DNA of 64,000 nucleotides from Sipunculus nudus (lineage: Eukaryota; Annelida; Sipuncula; Golfingiida; Sipunculidae): positions 59,716,917 through 59,780,916 of the forward strand of contig CM049319.1 in NCBI GenBank assembly GCA_026874595.1. Reading direction: 5' to 3'. Each line of letters begins with the position of its first letter. Position 1 is the first letter of the stretch. The notes below the pieces were generated by a model that worked only from the letters and a program-made list of their open reading frames with translations, was not told where the DNA came from and searched no databases. Shown piece by piece: positions 1 through 14,800 of this stretch. The position numbers were made by a program, and so were the translations under genes.

Positions 1-456
1 TCCCATAAAAGTCCTCCAAGAATCTGCGCATGGCGGAAAGTAAGTTTCACAAGTGAACACATGGAATGCCTATTAGGACCAATAAAGCAATGGGGTAATT
101 GCTGACGACAGGTTTGTATACTTGATCAAATGGTGGCACATGAAAGGGGGGTTACTGTACATGAATGCATTTAATTTCATAAAAATAAGCAAATGGTATA
201 AAAAAGGCAAAATGTGCATGCGTATGTATGCAGGCATTTAAATTCACATGAAATAATATTAAAAGGGGTTCTACAAAATATCAGAACATCGTTGCGTTAA
301 AATGACAAGTAAAAAGTGAGAGGGAGCTAAAAAATCGAATGCTACAACAGTAGAATAATTGATTAATCAAAAAGACGAATACAAGGCTATTGATTAGATA
401 GGCAGATAGGCATGGTATCACAGTGCGAGGTCAAGAGGACCGCTGTAAGTGCAGAA

Positions 457-667
457 GCGGATCCAGGGCGGGGGGGGGGGGGGGTCCAAGGGGTCCGGAC
501 CCCCCCCCCCCCCTTTTTTATAAGAAACAACTTCTTTTTTATGTGCTTCAGACAAAATTTTGCTGCCTGGACCCCCCCCCCCCCTTTTCAGACATGAGGA
601 CCTTTTTTTAGGGTTTTCATTTGTCCTCCTGGGTTGGACCCCCTCTTTTCCTAAATTCTGGATCCGC
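457..667. mobile_element. MITE-like element with GCGGATCCAG termini, copy 1
   Basis: A perfect 10-bp inverted terminal repeat (GCGGATCCAG at 457-466, CTGGATCCGC at 658-667) bounds 211 bp. The interior holds long G and C runs just inside the left end and again in the middle (about 498-513, 572-584). There is no coding capacity. No clear target-site duplication is seen. A related copy is at 14731-15011, which supports a dispersed family. Confidence 0.5.
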
Positions 668-1371
668 CCTGAACTGACACTCCCATTTAAAGCTGTCAGT
701 ATACAGCTATATCAAACATCATTTGTCGTGAAGCCAACTTCGAGTTTCACGAGGCTGACAGATATCCGGTGTTGTCCTGATGTTATATCAGCTTAACTTA
801 GGGGTGACATCGGGACACATCAGGCTGACATCAGAATGACATCGGGATGTGGGAAAAGGTCGGAAAACATCGGGAAAATTTTTAACATCAGGGTGACATC
901 GGTTTATACAAAAACATATGTAAGAGAATAATTAATAGTATAAAGCACATGCACTCAGAAAAAAGTTAATCAGTGGCGCTGAACCCTTAGCCAGTGAGTC
1001 AAATAATTAACGAACGACAAAGCTAGAGAGAGAGGGAGCGAGCGAGTGACTGATCGTTGGACTGATCAATTACAAATAACCGCATACCGGGCACCACCGG
1101 GGCGGAACGACAGTTCTTTACAGAGTTAAGTGACGTATGGACTGTCGCAGGATGTACTCAATTTAATGGGAATTATTTCATTAAGAGAGTGTCACGAAGC
1201 CGGGCTCACTCAATACAGAAATGACACACTATCAGCTAGGCAATATCGATAGTCACATGAAACATTTTCTACCAATGGAAAAAACTACTTGATTCTGCAC
1301 TTTACATGCAATATCAACTGGTGCCGTTTTATTTAACCACTGGCCAAGTTATTAAGCGTTTGATTACCTAC

Positions 1372-1509
1372 CTGCCACATATCCCACCAAACGACGCTTT
1401 CGGCGATCGGGGCAGTCACTTGAGAACATGAACCGCCAAAAAGCATGACCTTAGGCGGCTGGTCGTGCATCATGTCAAAGAACAGCTTGGTACCGACAGC
1501 CATGTCACA
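1372..1509 (-). CDS. GABA-B-like receptor exon 2 (LB1 lobe continuation)
   Basis: 138 nt, 46 residues, phase 0 at both ends. An ACAG acceptor is at 1513-1510 and a CAG|GTAGGT donor follows 1372. It encodes CDMAVGTKLFFDMM, then VMLFGGSCSQVTAPIAES and WWDMWQ. The first Cys and the 'GG-x-C-x-x-VT' loop align with the disulfide-bearing region of GABBR1/2 lobe 1. The next exon is beyond position 1. The open frame spans neighbouring intron sequence on both sides, so only the spliced interval is coding. Confidence 0.83.
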
Positions 1510-2789
1510 CTGTAAGATAAATAATACATGATGATTTAATACGTCCATCAGGAAAATAAACACCGCCCATTTACAATCTGTGCTTTCGCCAGGAGGGTAC
1601 GCGTTCATCCGAATTCCTATATGTTTGTTCCCAACATAAATCATGCATCCAAAGGAAAATCATAAAAAAAAATTAATTAGAATTTGTTGTGGATCCTGAA
1701 ATTGATACGCATTCAACAACATCATCGAAAAATATTCACATATTTACATTCACCTATGCAAGAATAAACTTTGGGAATATGGGCCGGATGAGTGCATGGC
1801 GGAAGCTTGCATTCCTTAAAATGCAGATTTCAAGTTTTAAAAATAGGTCCATCAGCATGTTGATGATACGGATTATTTTCGCTCGTTTTCCTCAATGTTT
1901 CAGTTAATCTTTCCTGGCACCAGAAACAGACTCCTTTTAAGTAAGTTTTCCATAAGCCAGTTCAGGCAACTGGAATTTACTCCCCATTAAAGTTTTACTC
2001 TTTGAGACCAAGATTTTTTTTGGCTTATATTACGATTTTATAATTTTTCTTTTAGAATTGAAATAAAAAATGACAGAGCCGTAATTCTTTTTATATGTAT
2101 AATTAAAAGCTAGACCAATAATTCTTAGTGTTAATTTTATTCAAAATTTCTATTACCATGGTCACAAATCTCAAAAATCTTTTCTTGATCACCCAGCCAT
2201 GAATGGGACATGCAGCAATTACCTCTATATATCTCTCATATATCATTCCCTGCGGGAGCCATTTCTAATAACTGCAACCGAAATAACAATTCGACTCATG
2301 TAAGATATAATGGTCTACATGTCTGAATCAATCTGAATGGTGTCTGGGAAATCACCTTTTAAACCTTTGACACCATTTGATTAAAACACACTAGGATACA
2401 AGCCATGAATATTCATGAATATCTTTTAATCTAGATTAAATTGGCGTAATTATCTATTTAAGCCTTTTTATTTATCCTTCCCAATACCACCACTTGAAGA
2501 TATAACAGTAACGTGATTTAAGATGAATCTTTATATCTCTCTCTTATGATTTCAGCCTAGGTCAAACGTGTAAATGTTCATTAACTAAACTGGATTTCAT
2601 GTTTTTGTTTATTTATAAATCATATATTGACATTATTTGACAGGTTTTCTTGTATTTTAATACCTATATAAAATTATACAGCATTAGTCTTTAAATATAA
2701 CAAAACAAACTCATGCTGAATGGGTTATCTTTGTGAGATAAAAAGAGATAAGCATTTATATACATAAGGATGAAGATAATACGGAAAAG

Positions 2790-2841
<52 letters not shown>

Positions 2842-5800
2842 CTGTGGTAGGCTTCATATTTGCGGGATTATATTTAGCAATTTTTACAATTTTCGCCTAT
2901 TCAAGTATAAAGGCAGTGTTTTCAATATAGGGGCTTATGACAAATATAAATCCAAAATATTAATTTTACATACTGGTTGGGTTCAATTTTCGCGATTTGA
3001 ACCTCTTCAGTATTTGGCAAGGGTTTCATTTTCGCGGTCTTTCCATACAATAACATACATTATTATATCCATTATCATATGAATTACTACACGTGTAAAT
3101 CGATGTGTTTGCAATATTTTGACATATGGCGGAGGCTAAAGTCAACACAGAACAAATAATATTATCTGTTTAATCATGGAAATTAAATCAAAAGATTTGA
3201 CAATAATTTTTATTATTATTGATTCACAGTAGAATACAAGATATATCCCTTTGGTAAATTCATTTCTTCTACCTGTCGATCTGCCTTCGAAGAAAGAATC
3301 TCTTTTTTTTCAGGGAGGTTTTATCTTCGCCACACTTTGCCTTTCATGAAGATCGGAAATTTGAAGACAAAAGAAAATCAAATTATTATTAAGCCCTCTG
3401 AATTTCAATTTTCTTTTATACTCGGGGTTACAATCTGTCGTAAATGGTACAGGGGCCTAAGAAACATATCTAACATCCGTTGAAATTGCATGTTAATGCA
3501 CAGAGATCATTATATATCCAATCTCTATGGTTCTAGTTATTCAAATTTCTTTTAAGGTTTAATGACTTTATCCTGAAGTCAAAGATAAAAGTTATTGTAG
3601 CCTAAAATACATCTAGTCACGAATTTAATGATTAAAATCAACTCTAAAATATAATTTCAATTCTCTCTTTGTTAATCCATAGAAAAAAAAGAATTTAATA
3701 TTTAGACTCTTTGTATATGTATTTGCGGCAAAAATTACTTTTCATGTCAGGATCATGTAATTAAAGGTAAAAAAAATTCAGTCTATGGAGAATGAGTCTA
3801 TTATAATGGCCATAAATTAACATGCGATGACGATGAAAAGACGTTGGCTCCCTCACCATAAGACGTTAGATCGAATATCTGAAGATCAAGATTTCCATAT
3901 AATGCGCTTGCCTTAACTCAAACCCAAGTCTGAACATACAAATCCTCATTTGTTTATTCGGACCTTTCCAGTGGAACAAACTGCTAGTTCATATCCGAAT
4001 CCTTACGTCATTTCCCGTATTAAAGAGAGAGTTGTAGCATTTTCTCCCCAAGTCGTAATACTGAATAATCTGCATTTCTATTTCCATGAGTCACATTAAA
4101 TCTTGTGGTTTAATGTATATTTTGCAAAGAGATATTTATCCTATAGTGCAACATTGTGGACCGTGTATATGTTATACATGTGATTGTTTTTACTGATTAC
4201 GATTCGCCGAAATCCGTATTAAGTATATTGTACGATTTAAATATTTCATTTATGTCTCAGTACACACACTGGGATATCACTGCTTATTCATATTTTCTTG
4301 GATCTACTTCTATTGCAATATTGTAAATGCAATAGTAACAGGACCCGACTGAAGAAACAGCATTACACTGAATGGGTTTTCCCGATAAAATATATTTGTT
4401 ATAATACAAACATAAATATTTATATAAATAAAAAGGCATCAAGAATGTTTCAAATGAAGAACTTTTCCCTCAACTTCCCATACCGTAACTACTAGGCAAC
4501 ATTCAATATATACAATTTGAGAATTTAGAAGTCTCTGTGTTACAGGTGCCCCTTTTATTGTGTGACACGGGCGTGGCTCGTGTTGTGGGGCTTTCTGGCC
4601 TGGCCGCTTGTTACATTCTCGGTTTAATCCGTACTGGTTGAACTCTTGTTGATACTGTAAGATCTTTCATACTGTTCGAGAAGAGGAAAATTCTCGGCTT
4701 GGGATGAAGAGTATATGAGGGGCTGTGTTTTTTTAACCGGGATAGAGCAGAGAAGATTTCCAGCGGACGCCGAAGCTTGTTTGTCAATTTCTGGGACCTT
4801 ATCCGACGAGTGCGGCAATTATAGATTATCTTTTGGACTTCAGTTTACTTTCTGAATTGTAACAAGAGCTTTACACTGGACTGTCATTCTCCGAGAGTAT
4901 ACATTTAAAGAACTTATCGTTGTGACGGTGGTGGTATCCAGGTACGAAGCACTTTGTGTATTTTACTGTGTGATTGTATTGATTTGTTGTTATACCGCTG
5001 TTTTACTGTATAATTGTATTGATTTAGTGTATTGTAAAGTTAGGGTTGCTTTAAGAATAAATATCTCCATTACAAAAATTGTGTTCATCAAGCATACGTG
5101 ATCTGTTTATATTAGGTTCCGTAACACCTGTTACTCACAAATCCACATCACGTGATACTTCAAAACGAATATGAATATTTCAATTTAACTTGTAAATAAG
5201 AAAAATGTATGATGGATGGAAACATATTTTAGATATCGTCATGAGTTTCATATAAGTCCAAAAGAGTGTCCCTCTTATATTTGCTGTTTAAAATAGCGAA
5301 ACTAATAAATATTCAAATGTTTGATTATGTCAAAATATCACACTAAATTAATAAAACTTGTATCCTAATGAAATATTCTGTGTCCACATTAGAGTTCTGA
5401 TAATAACTATAGGATGTTATATTGTGATATTTGCATCCAAATTATCGGAGTATCTGCGAAGTTATAGAAGCAATAGACTTGAAACTTGATAAGTAAAAAA
5501 TCAAGGTATCTGAGAAAAACGAGGGATTAATACTTTAGACCTGCGAAATGAACCTATTTTACTCTGTGGCAGACCATTCTGTCAGATTAATTAAGTAGCT
5601 ACAAGTGGCTTTACTTTGTTTCATTGTTATGTGACTGAGATTTAAATGGATTTGTTATGAAAGCGAGGGGATTTGCATTGCTGCCAGGCTTTCGCACATT
5701 ATCACTGGAGAGCTCGTGTTGAAGATTAATACTACCCATTATTTTGTGCTATTAACATTTAACAAATTTGACGTGCGTTTAAATATTCATGTCATGTATT

Positions 5801-8800
5801 CCAATCCAGGAACCATTTTAATTCTAACATCAAATATTTTTAAGCATTCACCAACATAGCTGCAAGTGATTTATAGCAGTATATTGATTACGGTAAGTTT
5901 TTATCGGGTATTTTACTTTTGTTCCCCTGTGTGTGACATCAGTATTTCTTTACTGGGGACAACCTTCGTTTATTTTTACAAAGATTGATCTAAAGCCCAC
6001 ACTGGCACTTATCACCGCAAAAAAAGACTTGCACTTTCCCTCTTAGCACTCAAACATTTATTCAATATACTAGTCTCTATGTTTCCTACCTATTCCAGCA
6101 AGAGGTGCGCATGCACACTGAATTTTGAACATTTGGACTGGATATGCAGTGGTTGTCATTTTGTTCGTGAGGGTTTCACAATCGCGATATAAGCGATAAG
6201 AGTATTATCGCAATAATGAAACCGTAGTGAATAAGAGGTCCCACATGGCATAGTTTTAAAGTAAACATTTGACATTATAGATCAAAATGTATGTTCAAAG
6301 GGTGATGGTTCAAATGATTTCAGATATTCCAATTGTTGGAAAAGCAATAACAAAATTTTAGGACTAGTTTCACTTTTAATGATGAGACCATTTATTTTCA
6401 GTTTCCTACTATTTAGAGAGTAAACACACTTCCAGCAACTCATGTCAACCTGATTTTAGATAATGTTTTTCAACAGGAGAGTTCATTATCAATTTCCATA
6501 AATAGTGGGATACATAAATATACAGCAAGTGAGAATGTATATTCAACAAGAGAAACATAAATCTGCGGAAACAGCTATGGTTCAAATCATTTGAGTCCCG
6601 CTAATGTCAGTCAGATTTGCTGTTGGTTATTTGTCACAGTTTGCTCAACTGCAAATCAAATGATAGGTTGCCCACACTCTAAAACGATGACCACCTTAAA
6701 CAAGGATGTCTACCTATAAATTGTGTTAAAGTTTGATCGATCAGAAAGGGATCAACAGGAACTTTGTGTTCAATTATCAAATCTTTAATGTCTTTTTATA
6801 CATTTACAGTTCCCTGCGTTAATTTTTTTATGAGTGTACTTCAAAACACAAGCTTAAATGACAATTTTACCCAAACAGTTCAAAACAGCTTTACAGAACA
6901 GGTTTTTCTTACTTAGGTTACATATGTTCTCTATGAAAAAAGTATCTCCCTCCTTCTCTCTCTCAATGTAGGTCCTTGGTCTTAGTGGAAAGCATGCAGG
7001 CCATGGATATACTGGAGAGGAAAACCAAACACTCAGGGTTCGATAAGGGCACGGGGGTATGACCTGAGAAAAATCCGATAACATTTCTAAGGCACACATT
7101 TATCTGCTTGGTGACTTGTGACTTATTGACCATTGATTAAGAAGCAAAGGATGGAGGAACCGCAGGAAGGGGAAAACGCCCTAAACGGTAAATTATAGTA
7201 GGATTTATGTTTGATACCATTTATGCAGAGGGGCACTTCCTAAAGCCAACTCCGGCAACATAAGGCGCAGCGCTGCACACGTTTGTCACGTGACCCTTTC
7301 AGGTGTTGGCTTGTTCGGAGGCTAATCATTAACTTTATGATTGTTAGCCTGAGGGTAAATCACGTGATCTTATGACGTCATTAGGTCACGGGATCACCTC
7401 ATTCCGTTCATATTTGATGCAACATCTTGTTCAATGACTCGGAGGCTTTTGCTCTAACGGCAGGAAGCATACAATTGAACTACTTTCACTCACCGAACCC
7501 GGCCTACACGCCTCGCAAAGATTAGATCTAACAAATTATTTTTTTTGTTGTTGAAAATTTATCCCTCCATTCCACAAGTATGTTCGAGTTAATCAATTAT
7601 CTAGATGATTTGTCGTGTTCTTTCATAATCGATTAAATTGATTAATCGATCACAAACGATCATGTATGTACATGCAAAGAAATCGTGTTAACAAGAAAAA
7701 ATGATTTACTCTTGTCAGAGAGATATAAGAAAGACCGGATATTAAGTGGTAAACATAATTAAAATTGAACCTTGTCTACAAAAGATTATTTATTTCACAA
7801 TGTCCTTACCACAAAAACACCAATGCTCTTGTAACTTGCCTTGAAACAATTCTAATCCAACAAATTGGACCGGACTCCATTACCCTCTTTACTACATATA
7901 TATCTACGCCCATGATTTTTGTAGAAGCTGCGGTGCATTGTAGGGGTCAAATTGTGACGCCCGTAAACCCTGAACAGCAGTATCGCACCCTTGTGAGTCC
8001 AAGTATGAGCAGCGGGATTACTTAAACGTAACAGCACGTGGGCTTTTTTTGTGTTGGCTGCATTGCACCCAGAGCAGAGACGGGTCATTGATATGATTTG
8101 CCCTTGCAATGTGTGGCGTCACAGGGAATCTGACGGATTGACTTTTATCTAGCAATACATGTTGCTTTTATTCTTCCCTGAAAATTTTGGACTCACACTG
8201 TCAGAAATACTAAGCCTATGATACGATGAAGAATTTCAGTGACAGGGGTTTTGCTGTGGCTTACGTTACTGCTGAGTTTACAGGGCTCATATATTTGCCA
8301 ATAGATTTCTATCAAATCACAGAACCTCATTTTTTTTTATCGAAAAACATACATGAACATTTTTTTCCAGAAATTGGATTCAGTACGTATGATTTCCTTA
8401 TTCCCTTATATTATAAGATCAAATGGATTAATTGGTTACAATCCCTTCTTTGAAAAAAGACACCGATAGCGTTATGTAATGTTATTAAAGCTAGCAAAAT
8501 CAATTTGTTAAAACAGAGTGAATCCGACTTCGCCTTGTTCTGTGGTGTTCCGTTCTGTGACAAAATTTTACCACTGATGGGAATTATATCGAATAAATTT
8601 GATTCTTCTCTTTAGTCTCTTAGTTACAAGTTAAGTTATTAATATGCTGGCTATAATGTCCGATATTCCTTAATACATGGGTACCTCAAAAATGTGAGTT
8701 TTCTAAAAAAAATACGGCGTTTCAATTCCAATGCAGTTTCTTAAGACTTAACATTTATGATATTATTTAAAATTCTTTCAAATCGTTTTGTGATATCCTA

Positions 8801-11800
8801 TGTTTCATTAACTGCTTTTGAGAATATTTCAATATTTTGTTCTGTTTAATATTCACGATAACCTGCACCCATGGCGTTTTGTCAATATATTTTATTTCTC
8901 CCATGGCTCAGGCACTCGGTCTTTGTCATATGACACCTTAGTTTTTAACTTCCTCAGGTATAATGCATTAGGACAGAATGATTAAGTTGTGTTTTAATCG
9001 GACACCCAATATGCCTAAAGGCATATGAGCTTTCGCATCCTCTCAATGTGTCATCATTATGGGTCAATTACCAAAAAGAAATGGTGCTTATAATCAATAA
9101 AATATAAAATGCTAAACAAGAATAGGAAAGATAATCTCAGGAGAGTTCATTTGTTGCCAACAGGCGCTACTTAGAAGAACTTTCCATTTCAGTGCAAGGG
9201 AAATGCAAAGATACCGATATTTCAAAATAAAGAAATACGGAAGTATGCATGTTCTTGTTGATAAGTTAATCTGCTTGATACTTGCGTAAATGTTGAATTA
9301 AAGACTTATATGTGATCCTAGTTTCAATTTGTGCTTGTTTTATAACACTGAGAATATTCCAATATGATAGTTATCGGGACTGGCAGGATATACTGAATTT
9401 CTTATTCATTGGCAGTTAAATAATCAGAGCTTGTTCCTTGAAGGTGATCAAAGCGTAGATTATGGTTTAAATCCACAAAAATAAACATAAGAATCCTTTA
9501 ACTGCCGAGTTAATAGAAAGATAAAAATATAATAGAACAAGTTCTATTTTAGTTGATATAATAGAACAAGTTCTATTTTATTTGAGACTCTTGGCCAAGC
9601 GACGGTTCGAGATCAGGCTAGTTTGTATCGGCAAGAAAAAAAAAGAACTGTTTTTTCAAAAGTTCAGCCATGAAGGAAATTTTTATTTGTTGAAGAAAGA
9701 TGCTATAACGTTGGTCGTAAAATACTGGCTTGCGCTGACGCGGTTCATCGGGGGGGGGGGCTCTACGTAGAATGTCTGGGACTCCTTTTTGCCAAAGATG
9801 GATGTACAAGACCAAATCATGAGATACACCTCGCCAAAAAAAATAGAAGCTATTTAGGGCGGCGTGCAATCCCCATTGAGTAGTTTTAAAATGGCGTCGT
9901 TGGTTGATACTATATTACTCATCTGTCCGAAATGTTAAATTTCACTGTCGTTGATCAAATAGGACGCTGGCAGTAAAAAGAGCGATGCCCGCCACCCGCG
10001 GGTGCTAAAGCTGATCGTCAATTCAATAACGCTCCAAGAGTAATGTAACCTGACCTAGCCCCCGAGATTACTTCTCACCTATTGTGGCTGAAAAGTATAA
10101 TCTTAATACTAGAAATCTGCATTCAGAGGAATGCAAACATCCACCATGTGGGGGTCCCTATTGTTAGTTTTCCTAAAACCAGGTTTGCATTCACTTTTTC
10201 GTGATGACTACATTATTAATATTCCTTGATGACGTTCCTGAATACAGATCATGAGCCGGGTCCATACCAAAATCTAATCGATTCTTCATTGGCCCATTCC
10301 TGAAATGCCCTGACAATATCATGAGATACGTGAATTATCATTTGAACAATTACACAAACCCACGCACCCACACACAAACAAACTCACACGAATGGGAATG
10401 AACGTTTACCATCCTGACTAGCTACCAAGGTTACTCCTCACCAACTTGCTGAAAACTACAATAAACTTGATACAGTTGACCCACACACCTTGCAATTAAA
10501 TTTTATAAAAGCGAGCTATAATCCTCCATGAAGTATATTTAGTTTTGTTTGTTAAAGAAAATTAACTTTCAAAATAATATCTTTTATTACGAGCTTTGAT
10601 TGATTTATAAAATATTATCTTTAAAGCAATATCTTTTATAACGAGATTTGATTGATTTATAAAATATAATCTTTTAAAGCAATATCTTTTATTATGAGAT
10701 TTAATTGATTTATGAAATATTATCTTTTGGGTCAATTTTCTTATTACGAGATTGATTGACATATAAAATATAATCATTTTAAGCAATATCTGTTATTACT
10801 ATATTTCCTCATGATATTTTATTTTTGCTATAAAAATCCGATCAAACCTTTTACTTAAATAGAGGACCTTTCTCCCAATCACCGTCTCACACAATCCCAG
10901 CGATCATTTATTCATCAGATGTATGAATTAACAAATATTTATTATTTTGCACCTGACGTTTCTGTATTAATCTGTCATCGTTTCAGAAATATACGTTTAG
11001 CCGAGTGCATCCTCGTTATTATGTTAAGCGATATCTATATCTGTAAGTGATCCTTAACCTGTCCATTTCCATATCTACAATAGACAAAACTGCAATAACC
11101 GTTGTGTTTATGGGACCACTAGCGCATTAAGTGCTTTATCCATTTGTCTGTTTGTATCTGATAAAAAAAATGTTTCATTATGTTTAGGACAAAATGTAAG
11201 ATATTAATTATAAGGCTGACTTTCAGTGCAGTCATGAGACCGATTTGCTCTTTGTTGTTTACTATTCCACACAGGTCTTGCGTCCCTTTACTATTATACC
11301 CATTTCCCCTGGGGTCGGTTTTAGGAGTGTCAACGTCCATATAATAGCAGGTACCTTCCTCTTAAAGTTTGTGTATTCCTCTAAGATTTCTCTGGATATT
11401 GGACTAGGTTGTTTTATAGAACCTGCAGCGCCAATACATAACTTAGTTGTATTATTTCAGCGAAGATTCACTAGACAGGTTACATTCCCGTAATGTTTAT
11501 AGGCTGCAGGCCCCAGTAACCCCGCACTAAATGACCCCTTCCGCTATCACTATTGGCAGTTACTTTTTATCTTTTGGTATTAAATTCCGTCTGCTTAAAA
11601 AATATGAGTAAATGTCAAGTCCACTTAATACAACGGTTTCATTACAAGCCATCATCGCCGCCGTTTTAAGTCCAGTCTTTCGGAAAACTGTCAATACGAT
11701 CAGGCCGTCTTCAGGCCGTGTTTCTTGTACGGTTTATGTGTGGATGGGACGAAACTGTAAAGGAAACATTTTCTCTGAACCATCTCGAAATCGGTAAAAT

Positions 11801-14800
11801 TAATAAAGCTAATAAATAATATCATAAATTTTAGTAATTTAATTGAATTTCAAAAGATAAGCGTTTGTCATCGTTTTAGTTGTACCAGCCGCTTATCAAA
11901 CTCAGGTCTCGCTTCGGTCTCACCATTAAATAACTGTTATAACTATGATGCCACATTGGTTATCAACACGTAGTGACAACATCGACAAGTCATCGTTATC
12001 ATTTAAGTATTTTGTGACAGAAAAGGTTCTGTTCTGGATTTGAGAGCATCTGAGGTTCCAGTGCGTATACGTCTGTATGTAACTAATGCATTAACGTGAA
12101 GTACATCTATTTTTATAGGATTGACTAACATGCGTCCAGCATTAATACACTTGATTTGAAATACTCCGTTTTCGGCTTTACGTGGGGCAATCAAATTATT
12201 CATTGCAGATCTTGTTCAGTAATCATTAGAGTTGACATTGATTCCCAAGTAGCAGAATTGTATATTGTCTTTTGTTTCTTGGTGTAATAATGTATGCATA
12301 TGAAAGACTGTAAAATATTTATATATAATGCATGAACCAGTATGTCAATTTTTTTCAATGAGCAAAACATTTTCAAGAATCGTAGTGACTTAATTAACTG
12401 GGCCTGTGGTTAAATCTGAAAGCGAAAATTATTGATGAAAAAAATGACCCAGTAATCACAGTTTGTTAGTTGAAATTTTGAGGAGCCAAATCATGAATGT
12501 TTTTTTAAATTAAATTGTAGCTTAAAATTACCCCGGAACCGTTGTTGATAGTTAATCCCATTCAAGGGAATTGTTTTCTTGTCGCGCTGTGCCTAATGCA
12601 GTGCACGTCCAGTACATACAAGATTCCTCAATTGTGCGGTTGCGCCCCTTCTCGTTTCTCAATCCCAGCTTGACAAAATCGGCAATTTAAACAGGGAATG
12701 ACAAAGGGTCTTGAATGTGCCAAGACACCGTCAGCAAGAGCCATGTCTTATGTTAGACAGCCTCCGCCTGAAATTCAGGATGAGGAAAGATAGGACAGGA
12801 CGCCAACAGTATCAGCATCGTGTCAACATCACATCCTTGTGACAATAACATCCCAAATGTGCATTATGGGACGCATTGATGGAGCCTGCTGTCGCTTACA
12901 GGTACTTACGGTTTACTTGAATGGTGCTATTAATGCTTACGTGGTCAACTGAGGCGTCGTGAAGCTTGAAAAAGGTAGAAGTCCCAGAGGAAACGATGGG
13001 AGTTTGGTGTTTATAACCAACTTATAGAATAGTTTTTTTGCTGCATTAATCGAAAATAATTCTCCATTTAGAATCGTAGAATGGTGCATAGTTTACATGA
13101 TAGCAACATTACATTTCTTTTGTGGATAAAAAGAGAGCCCTGTTATCTTTGAACATGTGACTTAAGAATCTTCTGTTATGTGATAAACGTGACAAATCAT
13201 CAATATCCTATGACCACTAACTCGAAAACTTTCCAAATCAAATTTCCTGAAATTTTAATAGTTCATGTTTGAAAAATGTGTGTAAGAAAGAAGAAAAAAA
13301 TTAAAATGTTCACTTTCCACACCTTTCCCTCATCCATTTTAGTTCATATTCCAAATTATGACTCACTTCAGGTGACTGCTTTAGTCTTGTCCGAGAATCT
13401 ACAAACACATTTAGCTTTTGTTCCTCTTCAGCCTCTCCGTGTTATTTTCTTTGCTCCTGATCCATTTCTTCTTTGATAGAAAGTCGATATTTTTCCATTC
13501 CTCCTCATTCATGATGTCTTGATTAGATCCTCCTGTCATTTTCCAATTTTCTTATCTCTTTCTATTGTCTCTCTTGATTTCTCTTTACTTTTCCTTTCCT
13601 TCCGTTTTATACCCTCTCTATTTGTCTTCTTCCTGTTGTTCTTTTATCTGTTCTCTTTTCATCTTGACTAGTTGTCTCTTCTTACCATTATCAAATGTAA
13701 GCCAAAGCTAAATACAAATACCCACAAGTCAGCCAAAAACTAGAATTGTGCAACGAGAATTTTGCAATTTGTGAAGTTTAAACTTCAACACAAGTACCTT
13801 GCATGTGGCGTTCACTCACAACCTGTAGAAAAACTCATGCATACGTGAGAAGCGCGTCACATGGAATTTCAATAATAGGGATGCCTACAATTTATTATTA
13901 AGTACACAGAGATCGGAAGGAATCACATAAATTCTACAGATAAGTAAGGTGAATTGCTGGTTTATTCTCGTGTCTGATTTGTAATACTTAACCGTCTTAA
14001 CTTATTCACTGACGTATAGTCAATATTATAGTCGCATTTCTAATGACACGAGTTATCGGTTCGGTACGTTATAGATTGTAAACTATTATTATTTAGGGAT
14101 GTATGCCTGTTTCAATTGTGACTTTTTGAGCATTAGCGTACCATAATTTAACTATATGAAGTGGCATGACCGTAGTTATTGCGGGGTTTCCCTTTTACAT
14201 TCACTAATCATATTAAGAGCTTATAATCCCACTTAAATTCATATCCAGGACGGGTGACTTAAAAGCACTCCCAGATCTACATTTATCATTTTAATCACCA
14301 TTGTTGGCTATGTACGTGTTCGTGAGTGTACTATGTTGACACACTACGCCGTGCTAAACGAGAAAGAGAACAAGGACATAAAATGATACATCAGATAATT
14401 AATTAGTTTTATTAATGATTTGTTGGATTTCAGGGCAGCTGATGCTTTAAGGGGTTTAGGTGCTTAAGAGACGCGTGTCCAGGCGTAAATCCTTGTTTTA
14501 CTCCATCGAATGGCACCTTATAGCATCGGTTTACTTAACAGTTTGGAACCCTTTTAGCAGGCGCTAATTTTGTGTTTATTTTACCTGCAATGTGACACAG
14601 GTCTTATTATCTTCCAATAAATATGGTCTTTTGTTCGTTTGAAAGCGGTACGATGATCGGAAATCTGAAGCTTATCCAATTTAACGCTATCCATTGTCAG
14701 GTTATTGCCGATCTGAATGATGCTTTCAATGGCGGATCCAGAAGGCGCATTCTCCTCCCCCCCCCCCCTTGAGTTGTAAAATCTCTCATTTTATCGAGTT

